A stretch of 64,000 nucleotides of DNA from Zopfochytrium polystomum. Lineage: Eukaryota; Chytridiomycota; Chytridiomycetes; Chytridiales; Chytridiaceae. The stretch spans positions 39,241 through 103,240 of the forward strand of contig JAIVFJ010000221.1 of NCBI GenBank assembly GCA_025765615.1. The letters run 5' to 3'. A program made the position numbers and the translations under genes. Shown in pieces: positions 36,402 through 48,246 of this stretch. The first letter of the stretch is position 1; the number at the start of each line of letters is the position of its first letter. The notes below the pieces were generated by a model that saw only the letters and a list, made by a program, of their open reading frames with translations, searched no databases and was not told where the DNA came from.

Positions 36402-36425
36402 CTCGCTCTCCCTCTCTCTTCCACT
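36210..36425. repeat. CT-rich microsatellite, about 200 bases
   Basis: Almost pure (CT)n with CCT interruptions. Arg/Glu-repeat ORFs on the opposite strand are artefacts. Confidence 0.95.
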
Positions 36426-37083
36426 AGTGGCATTCAACTTTTACTCGTCGACTCTGACTCTGTAACAATTCCTGTTCCGCCCCAGTCATCTTAATACCTC
36501 TTTCTGTCTTCTAAGCTCCATTGAGCCTTTGCTTCCTGTAAGCCACTCACATCTTGAGTGTTCACGACGTACGCTTTAGACTGAGGAGGATGGGTACCGG
36601 TGAAGGGCTGATATTATCCCAAACATGGCAATGAAATACATATTTCTGAAAGCGCCATCGCTGAAAATGCTGATAGCATCGCAATTTCGAATGGTGCATC
36701 GAGCATTGTCGATGACATTTCTGTATTGGCGTCATTGGTGCTCTTCCAGTGACTTCAGGAGCCTGCCGATGGCACCCTCTTTTTTGCGGATGCTTATCAC
36801 CTCCAATGGGCTCTGTCCATCGGCGCCACCCTAACTTTCCTCTGCAATCTCGCATCCACTGAGGATCGGTGGATTTTGGTCAAAAAAAGAGCTATCCTAT
36901 CCACAGCACGGTTGAGGAGAAGGAAAATTTGCTTATCTGGTGGGCGGTTAGGATATGGGCGGAATAAGGTTAACAAATTGCTTATCGTGCAGATGTGCAG
37001 TTTGCACACCATCCGCAACCATATCTTAAGTGGTTTAATTTCATTTGTGGTATTTGGTCAGGAACAGTCGAAAATAACAGTCT
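36426..37083. other. No confident gene; possible ankyrin-like scrap on the minus strand
   Basis: A minus-strand frame near 36835-36740 reads GADGQSPLEVISIRKKEGAI, reminiscent of an ankyrin repeat, but it is short and bounded by stops. Otherwise nothing is seen. It is the 3' flank of the DENND6 gene. Confidence 0.4.
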
Positions 37084-40000
37084 TTAAATAACCGATGAAT
37101 CAACAGAGTTGTGGAATGATGTGACGCTGTTCGGTAGGACCCCAAGAAGTAGCTGCTCTTGTCGGACCAACTTCCGATAGTCTTCGAGTCTGGGAATGAA
37201 AGCACCAAGAGGCGTCACCGATGATCGAGATGATGAAGCAAGGTGTCTGGTGTGCGTTTTGCACGACGCTTTTTGGATCCCATCGAATTGATCACCTTCA
37301 CCTGGAAAATAAATGGACAACCGTTTTCTGCCCGATTTCGTCAGGTGAATCAAAACCACGCCTTACTTACTAATTCCTCGCGTATCCTCAACAGCAAATC
37401 AACCGTTTCAATTTCCTCGCGTCCCGGCATCTTCGCCCATTGAACAACATCTGATTCACACAAAACCCGTATATAATATTGTGTCCATTCACGGTGCAAA
37501 GTAGCAGTTTGATATTGAAGCCACGATCCAAAATTAGGAGATTTCAAAAAAAGCCGATAAAACTCAGTGATAGAGCGCCGACTTTGGACTGGCAACGCAG
37601 GTGCTTGAGGAGATCGAAAATTAGCTCCCGGGGTACAGCAGCGACATGCATTACCTGAGCTTTCCACTTTCTTTAAGAAAGTTTCCTGTTTAAATGACTT
37701 TACCTCAGGAACTGCTCGTAACCCAGAGAGGCTCCTGTAAGAGAAAAATGAGCATTATAGGACACGTCGGGTCCAGGAACTGACATATCGACCGGACTTC
37801 CTACTACAAGATCCTCGAAGTGGCGATTTAGAGGTTGAACAAAACGGTCGGTAAGCTCAACAAAGTGTCTTCGAATCATATTGTCTAAGATGGTTCCTGG
37901 TGCTCCCCGAAGAGATGCCTCGATTACATCCTTGACTAGCCTCTTGTCTTTTACGAAAAAGGGTTTGTGCTTTGAGGATAGGCCCTTATGCCTGTGTTAG
38001 TTTGAGACCAAGCTGTGCAACAGCCATCGCGTACCTGTACCCCCGAACTGAAAACTGCTGCCTCATTAGTTGCAGTGAAGTATCCCACTCCGGCTGTCGG
38101 GGTTGGAGGATTTGAGCGAGTTAAGGAGTGAAGAAATCCCTTGAAACCTGATGGGGATGGATGTCGGCTGCAGCACAGCGATTAGCGGTTTGACTTATGT
38201 TGCTGCATTTACTTACAGAGCAGAAAGTTGTATCGACCCGTCAGCATACGAAGGCGTACGTGCCATTATGGAGGAGTCCGACTTATCTGGTTGGGCTCTT
38301 GTTTTGGGCGAATATGATGGCATCAGAGTGCCATCACCAATTTCTCCTGAGTTTCGTGGTGGGGAGTCTAGTCCAACCATCCATTGCTTTTGAGAGCCGA
38401 GGGGGCCAGCCGAGCGGCCAACTGACAGTACGTGGGGCCAATGCTCGAGCGCTTTCTTCAACACACTGTTTGTTGCACCTAACACGAGAGCCGTGGCTGG
38501 AGCCTTTTGAATTGTGCTTCTCAGGAGAATAGCTTACAAAATTTGAAATACAAACCTTACTCCGAGATGCAAGACTTTTGAAATCGGAGTCTTGAATCGT
38601 CATGTATGGGCGGAAGTCTCCACCAAATGGAACGGGTTTGATCAGCTCAACAAGACCCCATACGACGTCACTGCACCCTTTCGCTGTTTCGCCCATCACG
38701 AGAATTGGTTCTCCCAGCATCATTAACTCCCAGCAATGCCAGAGTAAGTCGAGAGATTGAGAGAAGAGATCGAAGAATTCCCCAGGGCAGGCCAAGGTGG
38801 GACCTGGAACGATATTGTAGAATTGCCGGCTCGGGCTGGCGGCTTTCTTCATGTACGGTACAAGATCAGTGGACTGGGATTTTAACAGCGTGTCGTGCAA
38901 CTGAGGATACCGCGAGTTCGGTGGAATGCTGAACGCGAAGGGATTGTTGAGGAATTCTAGAAGCAGTATAGCTGGCTGGTAGTTGGATCGAGAAGGATCA
39001 CTTGAGGGCAGTGGGGGCCTTGAAATCATTTGACATAAGTACCAACAGATGTGCGTCGGGTGAGCTTACCAACGGCAAATGTCCATGCAAGCAGAGCGAA
39101 CTATGTTCTCGGATGAACTGGGAACAAGTGAAGTTGACGGTGAAGCATTGTTGTTGCGGTCGGAAGCAAATGCATCCATTACTATAGGCCCTATGGCTTG
39201 TAGCATCGTCGCGAAGAGGCGTGGCCACGGGTGTGGAGAAAGAATGACAAGTGATTTCTGGGTGAAACCGATTTTTTTTTGTAAAAAAAAAAAAAAAATA
39301 CGTAAATTGGCTGTCGGAGCCCACCTGAAAAAATCCCCTCCGCAGTTCTCCGTCTTTCTGTTGACGGAAAAACACATATCCGTAAGTGTGCCCATCGGTG
39401 TCAACTCCACCGGAAGATATCCATTCTCGTTCGTCGAAGCTGAAGCTCAGTGGACCCGACTTGCCGGGCAGATCTGTGGCAAGACTGATTGCCTGATTAT
39501 GTTGGTACAGCTTTTGCGACGAGGCACCGCTCCGCATGCGAAACGAGAAAACTGAATCGCCGACGTGGGCGGAAGAATTTGAGTCCGGAAAAGCTGAAAA
39601 TGAGCTGCGTGGTGTCACTTGCGATGATCCGCTGGGAAGCCAGTTCTGGGGCAGTTTCAATGCACTCACATGTTTTTCTTCTCTTCTTGCGAAAGGGATA
39701 CTGGCGGGTACACGAACTCCAGTGCTGTGCTGGAGCATTAGCATTTGATGCTCAGGAAGGAGGTCGAACCTTGGCCAAGTTCTAGGTCAAAAGCGACAAC
39801 ACATATACACAGCACCCAGGCCCAGAAACGGGTGAGATCAAGCGTATCAGACAAAGAATCCGTTGGATCCGGTCGCTCAGACAGGTCATGTGTGGGAATT
39901 GAAGTAAGTTCAGCCAAAACCGGATTTGACTGTGAGCGCGGGATAAACGACTCTTGCTTCGAACGATGAGCGCTTGAAGAAGCGGTGGCTTCCAGAATGC

Positions 40001-40382
40001 GGAATGGTGAAGATCCAAGGGAGTCTGTGTTCCCACCGACGATTGATGTGATCGAACTGGCGGTGGTTGATGGCAGTCCGGGTTGCTCGCCGTTTACAGG
40101 CAATAAGCGACCGTAGGCTGGCGGCGTAGGACGAGACGACGCCGATGATGGGATCGAGCTTGAAGTAGAAGAAGATCGCTCGGGTGCAGGGGTGGGTGGG
40201 GAGGGCGGCGCACCAGACGGCGGCGGTGGTGGCATGAGCTCGGGGGCCAGCTGGTGCGGCGGTTTCGGCTGCGCCGAAACCGACTGTGACAAGGGCATAA
40301 TGACACCTGTTCTGTCTTCTTCTGATCGCTCTCGAATGTGTCTCCCGCCTGATCTTCTAGAATCTCGGCCAAGGCGGGACAA
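37084..40382 (-). CDS. DENND6: DENND6 (FAM116) homologue, DENN-domain Rab exchange factor
   Basis: DENND6 proteins are guanine-nucleotide exchange factors for endosomal Rab GTPases. Landmarks on the minus strand occur in the family order. A Pro/Ser-rich N-terminus is followed by FWAWVLCICVVAFDLELGQ (about 39820). Then come FPDSNSSAHVGDSVFSFRMR (about 39600), GYVFFRQQKDGELRRGFFQ (about 39360) and SLVILSPHPWPRLFATMLQA (about 39240). LLWHCWELMMLGEPILVMGE (about 38720) and GGDFRPYMTIQDSDFK (about 38610) follow, then the NSVLKKALEHWPHVL segment (about 38465). The C-terminal part has FYRLFLKSPNFGSWLQ (about 37550), EEIETVDLLLRIREELV and the end at 37084 (VDSSVI). At least seven introns are needed. 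The start is either 40382 or 40298 (MPLSQS). Flanks are transposon-rich. Confidence in the family is high, in exact exons moderate. Confidence 0.88.
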
Positions 40383-41145
40383 GTCTCACCGCTCCCACAT
40401 ACAAGCCTCGAAACAAGCGGTTGGGGACTAATGGGAGCTTGATTCAAAGTTGATCAGCTCGGGTGAGATGAAAGGGAGTGTGTTGGTTCGATCTCTGTAG
40501 TTGGCAGCAGTCAGTTCCTCCAAAAACCTCATGGCACCTCTCGAGCGTTGGCTACTCACCGACCGCCTCATCCGCAAAATATCTCACTCATCAGTCCAGC
40601 AGGGGAGTCAACACAAGGAATAAAGAAGCGTGAGGGATGATCCTCTGGTGAGTGGCACTGACTCAGTGTGATTGGCGACAGGACGGACAGCTTATGCCCT
40701 GTCCCTTCCACGGCAACTGACCGCACTTGTTCTACTTGAGATTGATGATAAAACTGGTGGGCACGTCGGACGTCCATCCCAAACCTTGCCATGGGCTGCT
40801 CCAACACTGTGGGCCGTGGCATCGGTTCCAGTTTTGATTTGTTCTTAAGAGGACCGAGACAGTCCAATTTTGTCTCCTGTTTTAAGGGTCCCGGAATACC
40901 ATTTTTCATTGATTCTGGTCCAGGAAATCACTTTTTGGAAGAAATGGAAACTGCTGTGTATGGATGGAAGTGAACTACTCTGGTCAACTACTCTCTGTTG
41001 GTGAGGGTGAAGCTCTGGTGGGAGACGGTGCTGCACAATGTTTGCTGCTTGGCTTTATACAAAATTGTGACAAAGACCAGATGCCAGAAAAAGCACCAAG
41101 TCCTCATCACAGTTGGTGCTCCCATGCACCACAGTGTGAGGTACA
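40383..41145. other. Upstream of DENND6; possible copia protease scrap
   Basis: The plus frame 40791-40973 contains FFIDSGPGNHFLEE, which resembles the copia protease active-site motif (DSGA..HF) with changes. The rest is not recognisable. Its 3' edge is the start of LTR G. Confidence 0.35.
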
Positions 41146-41512
41146 TGTTATGAATCACCCTCTGGAAACCTCTGGAACCTTCTAGAACATTCCTTCATGG
41201 AACCTTGTGGAACCTTCTGGAACCTTCTTTGCTTTCCTGACTTGTCTTGTTGTCATTGGTATCATTGGTATCATTGTATTACTAATTGCTCTTTCTGGAA
41301 CTTTCTTGGAGTCTTGACAAGGAACACTCTCAAAAGGTATAAAAGGGGGATGGGGGACCTGTCCCATCCCTCAAGTGAATTATTGTTTCCAATACAATCA
41401 TCACTCCTCTCAGTTCCTTCTCTGCCTTGCCTTGCCTTGTCCTGCAATGTTCCTGACAGTACAGCTCCAGCACACTGCTCACCATGAACCCCAAAAACTA
41501 ACACTTTTCACA
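41146..41512 (+). mobile_element. LTR G (Ty1/copia-like), 367 bp
   Basis: Runs from TGTTATGAATC to TTTTCACA with TG...CA ends. It contains a GGAACCTTCTGGAACC repeat and a TATA box (GGTATAAAAGG at about 41336), and is followed 104 bases later by a gag start codon. A second LTR of the same family is not visible in the window, so the borders are inferred. Confidence 0.6.
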
Positions 41513-41616
41513 GGTGCAAAAAGGATTGGCCCAGAAGCCCTTGTGGGAAGCAGTGAGGAGCAGTGGGGATCCTGCCTCCATTGCGGCTAGTGTGATATAG
41601 CCATGATGTCAACTTC

Positions 41617-42032
41617 ATGACTACTGACTCAACCAAGTATGTTGCCAAGTCCTTCAGTGTCTTGGAGGGACCAGAGAATTTTGGTGACTGGTTGGAGGAT
41701 CTTACAGCAGAACTCTCCAACAAAAATGTCAACTTACGCCACTGCATTGACACAAGTCACATCAACGCAGAGCAGAATGATGCAGTTGAACCACTAGACC
41801 TCTGCGACACTGCAACCTGTCTCATCAGAGATGGACCATTCGAAGGACAGAGATTCCAACTGGTACCTCCGCCTCGTGGACAAGAGAATGTAACTTGGTT
41901 TCCTGGTACACAGAACCAGAATGCACATTGCTGTCTAATTATTCGTTGCCACATTTCTTGAGCCCTTCTCACTCAAATCACACCTGGTCCAAAATTTGCT
42001 TACGAGTTGGTTGGCGAATTGGAAATAATTTG
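41617..42032 (+). pseudogene. gag: Element G gag, 5' part (copia-type), interrupted by an LTR
   Basis: The frame begins MTTDSTKYVAKSFSVLEGPE and then FGDWLEDLTAELS, the typical copia gag start. It drifts between frames downstream and is cut at 42032 (after ATAATTTG) by a reversed LTR E. Its continuation lies inverted at 44198-43163. The related gag of element F (49068-49840) shows the uninterrupted order of the same sequence. Confidence 0.7.
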
Positions 42033-43162
42033 TGATGAAATCCCACCCAGAACTGGAGGGACTTGGTGTGTGTGGGGATGAAGAGAGAGAGAGAGAGAGA
42101 GCAGTGATGATGGAAAAGGGAGAGGAGTGAGAGGATGGAGAGAGGAGAGAGGAGTGAGTGGGCAGAGATGGAAGAGAGAGCAAATGGAGGAAGAGAGATT
42201 GGCTTGTTTTGCACTGGATTCTGTCAAAGCAGCAAGGAGGGGGTTGGATTCCTTGTTTGATCTCTGTGAGAGGTTGCTGCTTTTATACTCCTGCAGGTTG
42301 GAGCCATCAGAAAACAGAGGGAGCAGTGGGCTGAACAGAGCAGGCCACAGAAATGAGATAAAACAGGCTGAGCACCAACCCCCAGCCTGAGCTAAGTACC
42401 CATTCAGGGCTGAGTACCACCCAGGGCTGGGCATCACTCAGGACTGAGTACCAACCGGGTCTAAGTACCAGCCTGGGCTGAGCACCACCCAGGGCTGAGT
42501 ACTTTGTCTGGGCTGAGTACCACCAGGAACCAATTTACAGCTTGTTTGAGAAACGGTTGCTTGTAAATTGGTTTGGTTGTTTCCAAATCAGGAAGCTTGT
42601 TTGGGAAACAAACCGCTTTTTCCCTTGTTTTTAGAAATCCAATGATTGTGCAATCTCTGGTGAGCTCAGTTTTTATCTCACTTTTAGAAATGCAGTGATT
42701 GGTGCAATCCCTCATTCCTAAATGCCTGTTGCATTGCTCAGATTGCACAGCACAGCAGGAAAGTTGGAATTCCGGATCAGGGAGCGGAATTCCAGATCAG
42801 GAAGCGGAATTCCAATGCAGAGAGCGGAATTCTGGTGCAGAGAGCGGAATTCCGGAGCATGGGGCAGTGGTACACTGCTTCTGCATGCTTGCTGTGCTGT
42901 GTTACATGTGCAGAGTGCGTAGTTTGAGTGTTTTTGTGCATGTTCTAATAGCATTGTTCCTACCGGTAGGATGAACAAAGCTAGAACAACAGCTGCCTTT
43001 GCCTATCTCTTTTTATTGAGAACAGATTAGCCCTTCTGAGCACCCCATTCAAGTATTGAATCTACTGAGCCCTTCAAACACCCCATCCAATGTGATTGGA
43101 TGGAGTTCTCAAAGGGATCATCAGTAACTGGCGTAGTGTACCCCATGGGTTGAATCTCAACA
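42033..43162 (-). mobile_element. LTR E, copy 1 (complete, minus orientation), 1130 bp
   Basis: On the minus strand it runs from TGTTGAGATTC (43162) to GGGATTTCATCA (42033). The same ends are seen in the copies at 50609-51757 and 57012-58235. It carries five units of an EcoRI-site minisatellite (GGAATTCC-type, 42770-42860) and a GGTACTCAGCCC minisatellite (42395-42530). The left flank is ATTTG; its matching copy is inverted at 44194-44198. Confidence 0.85.
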
Positions 43163-44198
43163 GCACAGGTTCGTCGTTCCTTCATGGAGCGAAGTCGAGC
43201 ATAGGGAATGTGTCCTAGACGTTGGTGAAGTCGGCGAGTGTCTGGTTTTTTGCTGTTGAGAAATGCTGCACAAATGCTCTGTGTGTCTGCAGGCTCTGCT
43301 GACGTGAAAAAGTTGTAATATCTGCTGGCGCAATGGGCGAGAAATTGAGTGCTGTAATTGAAGGTTGGGTTTGCTGCAGTTGGGAACCACTGGAGACTGT
43401 GCTGAAGGATCATTTGAAGAACTGCCGGGTCACCTTCTTCATAGCTGCAGCGGTGAATAACACCTGGTTGGAGGTCTCGTGCCAAGTGATCGTAACCGCA
43501 TAGCTGGAGGTCCCTGTCGGCAATAAGGTTGACTGGGCATTCTGGAGCAAACTGTGTGCCTTCAATAATGAGAGTAATGTTGTTTGGTTGCTGTGGTCGC
43601 CATCCACTTTGCTGCAGTCGCCATCCCATCTGCTGGGGTCTCCAACTTCCTTGAGAGAGTGGAATGGATCCTCTGCCAAAGCCACCATAGGTCATGGGGT
43701 GTATGGCTGTGGCCTTGGTTGGAGCGGTCAATAGCCACCACGGCCTTTGGGGTAGGTGTAGTGAACTTGGGCAACTTTTGCAGCTGGTGTGTTGGCCTCT
43801 GGGACTGCAGTGGAGGTGTCCCCTTCTCTTTGATTTGCCAGCTCGATGCATCGCTTATCATAGTTGTTTTGACGAACAGTTTGTTTGAAGAGTGAGATTA
43901 GTTTGGCTAAACTTGTTATCTCAGGAGCTGGGTTGCCGACAACGAGAAAAACGTTTCCTATCCCCATGTCCAATAGGCTTTGGTTCAGTGAGCCAACAAA
44001 GATTCGAACATTTTTTTTGAAAGGGCGAATACAATGGAGAAGTTCTCCAGCTGCTGACTTTGCAAAGGTGTCGACTTGAAGGTATACTTCGGTGAATCGG
44101 GTAATGAAGGCATCTGGGGCTTCAGTTGGTTCCATTTTGATGCGTTCAAAGTTGTCAATGATCTCCTTTGCAAGTCCCTCGTCTGCTGTGCGGCAAAT
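43163..44198 (-). pseudogene. Element G gag-pol continuation, inverted: gag and pre-integrase region
   Basis: On the minus strand from 44198 the reading RTADEGLAKEIIDNFERIKM and then DAFITRFTEVYLQVDTFAKS is copia-type gag. It continues GELLHCIRPFKKNVRIFVGS to a Lys/Gly-rich end. A later frame has LHQRLGHIPYARLRSMKERR, the His-containing gag_pre-integrase motif. It starts exactly where the forward gag part (ends 42032) stops, and the frame would be continuous if the piece were flipped. At 43163 it abuts the outer end of LTR E. Confidence 0.75.
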
Positions 44199-44540
44199 TG
44201 TTGAGATTCGACCTACGGGGTACACTACGCCCGTCACAGATGATCCCTTTGAGTACTCCATCCAATCACACTGGATGGGGTGTTTGAAGGGCTCAGTAGA
44301 TTCAATACTTGAATGGGGTGCTCAGAAGGGCTAATCTGTTCTCAATAAAAAGAGATAGGCAAAGGCAGCTGTTGTTCTAGCTTTGTTCATCCTACCGGTA
44401 GGAACAATGCTATTAGAACATGCACAAAAACACTCAAACTACGCACTCTGCACATGTAACACAGCACAGCAAGCATGCAGAAGCAGTGTACCACTGCCCC
44501 ATGCTCCGGAATTCCGCTCTCTACATTGGAATTCCGCTCC
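44199..44540 (+). mobile_element. LTR E, copy 2 (5' part only)
   Basis: From TGTTGAGATTC through the CCTACCGGTAGG palindrome and two GGAATTCCGCTC units. It breaks at about 44540, inside the minisatellite, and is fused to copia reverse-transcriptase sequence. Confidence 0.8.
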
Positions 44541-44842
44541 TGAGAGCTGTTAATGGTATCAAGCAAGCTGGCTGGTGTTGGTTGGTACCAAGAACTGATT
44601 GGCCACCTGAAGTCGAATGGATACCAGCAAAGCACAGCAGACCCCTGTATCCTCTTCCGTCAAGTGGATGGAAAAGTCATTTTCATTGCCATCTATGTCG
44701 ATGATATTTGTTTCTTTGGGGATTCTGGGGAGATCACCTTTGCCATCACACTGCTAAAATCTCATTACAAGCGAAAATAGGAACAATCAAAACCATCCTC
44801 AATATACAACTGGAACACTGCCACAATGGAATCTTCTTGTGT
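44540..44842 (+). pseudogene. Copia reverse transcriptase fragment
   Basis: It reads RAVNGIKQAG, then YQELIGHLKSNGYQQSTADP and an IYVDDICFFG active-site segment (IAIYVDDI, the YVDD box). A near-identical fragment is at 56670-56900. It is truncated on both sides and frame-broken. Confidence 0.75.
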
Positions 44843-45254
44843 AAACAGTCTACTCTGAGTGAGTGAGTGGAAGGAGTGAATGAAGTGGAGATGTGTGTTT
44901 GTGGGTGGTCCTTCTCCCCAACTTGGAGAGAAAGAGAAAAACTCTTGTTTTGAATAATTGATACATGATGATGATATACAAGCTGTAATAGTTGCTAGGC
45001 AAGCGTGACCAGCACAGGGTAAAAATCTCTCCTATATTATCTGCTTGAGCAGAGGAGGAAGAAAACTGTTGACACTGGGTTTCTGTTCCACTTAATACTC
45101 AGAGTATTTGTCAACAGCACAAGCCAGTGCCCAGGTCTGCATTGGCGGTGGCTCACTCTCCCATGGGCATAGTGAGAACGATAACTGACAGTCACAATAG
45201 GTTCGGGTCCGTCTTGTGCCTCTTGCTGCTAACCATTCAGTTCCGCCCAACAGA
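44843..45254 (+). repeat. Repeat family A, copy 3
   Basis: Same lead-in and core as copy 2; ends near CAGTTCCGCCCAACA. Confidence 0.75.
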
Positions 45255-45563
45255 TACGACTGAATAGCGCTAGCTAAACGTAAAAATTGAATCTACCCAC
45301 GATGCTGAGGGCTAATTTGGTGGATCACGAGTTACCCCACGGAGATTAGAGGCCGCACAATGCAGAAAAATTGGTATCGAGCAGATTGGTTGAGTTTTGG
45401 GCGAGTTGTGAATGCGGGAAGTTCCAGGTAACGAATTTTGACGAATTTGGCACTAATTGGATGGTAATACCCTGGAGAGTTTCTATTCTGCAAGGAGGAA
45501 GGCAAACACAGCCAAATTTGGTGGATAGATAGAGTGGAAGTGGCTCTTTCCTGTGGTGGTAAG
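45255..45563. other. Unassigned spacer
   Basis: About 310 bases of unclassified sequence between repeat A and an LTR E fragment. No ORF of interest. Confidence 0.4.
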
Positions 45564-45775
45564 TGTTGAGATTTGACCCACAGGGTACACTACGCCCATT
45601 ACTGACGATCCCTTTGAGTACTCCATTCACTCAGATTCGATGGGGTGTTTGAAGGGCTCAGTAGATTCAGTACTTGAATGGGGTGCTTGGAAGGGCTAAT
45701 CTGTTCTCAATAAAAAGAGATAGGCACAGGTGGCTGTTGTTCTTGCTTGTTCATCCTACTGGTAGGAACAATGCA
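45564..45775 (+). mobile_element. LTR E, copy 3 (5' part, diverged)
   Basis: Begins TGTTGAGATTTGACCC and keeps the CATCCTACTGGTAGGAACAAT region, then leaves homology. It is more diverged than the other copies. Confidence 0.75.
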
Positions 45776-46039
45776 ATTGAGAAACAACAATCTCGCCTGT
45801 GACTGCGAGATTGTGCCTGCTCCCACCAAGTTAGCAGCAGCACTAACAAATTCAATATCTCGCAAGAAAAGCTCAACCAGATATCGCATTTGCAACAAAT
45901 GTGCTCTCCCAGTTCCAACCGAAGCCACACCACTGCCACCGCAATGCACTCTGCTGCCTGCTTTGTTCCCTCCAATGCACCTGGGACTACAGATTATTCG
46001 ACAGACAAAGCAAGCCACAAGCTGCTATGGTTCTTCACA

Positions 46040-46330
46040 AATGACACCCTTGAAACAGCTGCATACACTGATGCACCCTCTGGGGGCAAATCTGGAGACC
46101 ACGCAGTGGCACCGAAATTGTATTCTTCCTCATGGGTGCCGCCATCTCTTGGGTCTCATGCAAACAATATCCTGTATTGCTATCCTCCACGGAAGCAGAA
46201 TACTACTCACTTTCTGAAGCCTTCCAAGAAGCACAATGGCTCCTAGCCATATTATCAGAGTTCCAACTCCCTGTGCACAGCAGCCACTTCCAATCCTGAA
46301 GAACAATCAATCTGCAATCACACTAGTCCT
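46040..46330 (+). pseudogene. Copia RNase H fragment
   Basis: One frame reads GAAISWVSCKQYPVLLSSTE, then AEYYSLSEAFQEAQWLLAIL and SEFQLPV, the copia RNase H signature (LSSTEAEY). The upstream frame carries TDAPSGGKSG (the first catalytic Asp region). It is broken at about 46320 by an array of CAGATC-type repeats. Confidence 0.7.
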
Positions 46331-46740
46331 TAACCGTCAGATTGTTGTCAGATCGTCAGATCATCATCAGATCGACTTCAGATTGACTCCAGAACCCTCC
46401 ACCACCACCCTCCACCGCCTTGCCACCGCCAGATTGACGTCAGATCTTCATCAGATCGTCAGATCATCCTCATGTCAACGTCAGATTGACTCCAGATCAT
46501 CAGATTGACGTCAGATCTTCGTCAGATTGTCAGATCATCGTCAGGTCAACATCAGATTTTTGTCAGATTGTCTCCAGATCATCAGATCATCGTCAGATTG
46601 TTGCCAGATTGACTCCAGATCGTCACCAGAACGCCTGATTGTCATCAGATCGCTAGATCATCTGATTGTTGTCTATTTTTCTTCTGATCATCAGATCATC
46701 GTCAGATTGACTCCAGATCGCTGCCAGATCGCCTCCAGCA
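46325..46740. repeat. Degenerate CAGATC/CAGATTG tandem array
   Basis: Dozens of 9-12 base units such as TCGTCAGATC and TTGACTCCAGATC in varying order, very rich in GATC. Confidence 0.85.
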
Positions 46741-46874
46741 ATCACTGTCCTCGCCCCCCAAACCAGACTGCATCACCCCCTCCACCACCACAACCACATT
46801 GCAACCACATCACAACCTTTGTGCTGAATTGGGATTGGTACCCCCCTATTTCATGAGCCGCCCACCATACCTCC

Positions 46875-48246
46875 ATGTTCTTCGGCACCCACGCTGATCA
46901 ACACACATTGACAATCACCACTCAGCCAGACCCCACTATTGCCCCACTCACTGAACTTGACATCCTACGCTTCACCTCCACTTGCAACCTCACCATCCAA
47001 CAGCGGCCCTTGCTCTCAAAGGACCAGACTTCTTACTCGCTCCGCCTTCTGCATCCTTTGTCGGATGAACAGGCTGCCCATCTTCAGACCACATCCCCAC
47101 ACATTAAATTTTCTTTCACCTGTCGACTACCAGCTGCCGCCACAAAATTCACCAACAATCCTGCCAACAAACTCGTCCTCCAACACCTGGCTCCTGGAAC
47201 TACTGGAGAAAACTTTGATGAGCTAAAGGACTCCCTGCGTCATGCAATCACCTCTGCTTTATCCTCCTGTGGCTCCATAATGGCTATTCATTTTGCACAC
47301 CACCAGCTTTCCGCCTCCGCATCTGCCACAGTTCTTTTTGACAGCCCTCCTCGCAATCCCCCTCAGTTCACAACTATTATGGGTGCAGGTGTCACAATTC
47401 AACCACTGGAACCTTCTGCAGAAAACCAGCAGCGAATCAGTGATGAAAAGCAACGCACAGCTGTCCTTTATAACATTCGTCGCTCCACAAGTATCTATGA
47501 CCTTGAGGCCTTCCAATATGAGTTTGGGTGCACATTAGTTCGCATTCCAGGATTCTTCAACTCAGCAAAGGGCACTGCTGGCCTTTCGTCGTCTGCCCAT
47601 TTTGTTTTTACAACCCGCGCATTGATGTTGCAAAAACTAACCAATCAGTTGTCTTCAATGGCTGTGCCCTCCCATTTCACCCACTCCAAAAGGAAGATTT
47701 CACTCCCTTCCCCTGCTGTTGCCGTTGTGGAAACTCTAACCAACCTTTCAATCTTGCAAAACTGGCCGCCCCTCTGGCTCACTCCTTAACCAAGCCACTT
47801 CAGCAGATTCCAAAGACAACAGCCAGACAGCTCAGGCCCCCCCTGACACCAAACTTCCCCACCTGTTCCACCTGCCCCCCCTTTTGTCCCTCCTCCAGAG
47901 CTGCAGTCAATTTTGAAGGTCCTTGAAAACATCCAGCAACAGCTTCACGCACAACAGACCTCCTTGCACACAGAGCTGAAAGAGCATCAGACCTCAGTAC
48001 GCACTGACATCCAAAAACTCACCACTCAGCTTACCCAACTTGAGCCAATCCCTGCAGCACTGGAACACGGCTTAGCAAAGGTGGACCACGACGTTCAAAG
48101 ACTTGCAGTTGCTGCAGCCAACGTGGATACTTCACTCAAAAACCATGCTGGTGCCATCCACAACCTAAATCAGCGAGTCACCACACTGGAGCCACTCACT
48201 GCACAATTGGACAGCTGCCTCACCGCAGTGGACACGACCAAGCTCC
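46875..48246 (+). pseudogene. Retroelement ORF1-like coding region, cut by LTR F
   Basis: The first frame (46875-47789, 304 codons) has an RRM-like stretch (KLVLQHLAPGTTGENFDEL to the SATVLFD segment). A shifted frame then carries a Cys-rich piece (CCCRCGNSNQ). A third frame (47913-48246) is a clear heptad-patterned coiled coil (LENIQQQLHAQQTSLHTELK onward). It stops at VDTTK exactly where LTR F begins. The layout resembles nucleic-acid-binding ORF1 proteins of non-LTR elements, but no reverse transcriptase was seen with it, so the class is uncertain. Confidence 0.45.

Noticed and set aside
36177..36437. Minus ORF of alternating Arg and Glu
   Set aside because: It is the reverse complement of a CT microsatellite.
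46325..46740. Regular repeats that could suggest a CRISPR-like array
   Set aside because: Units are contiguous and degenerate with no unique spacers, and the DNA is eukaryotic.
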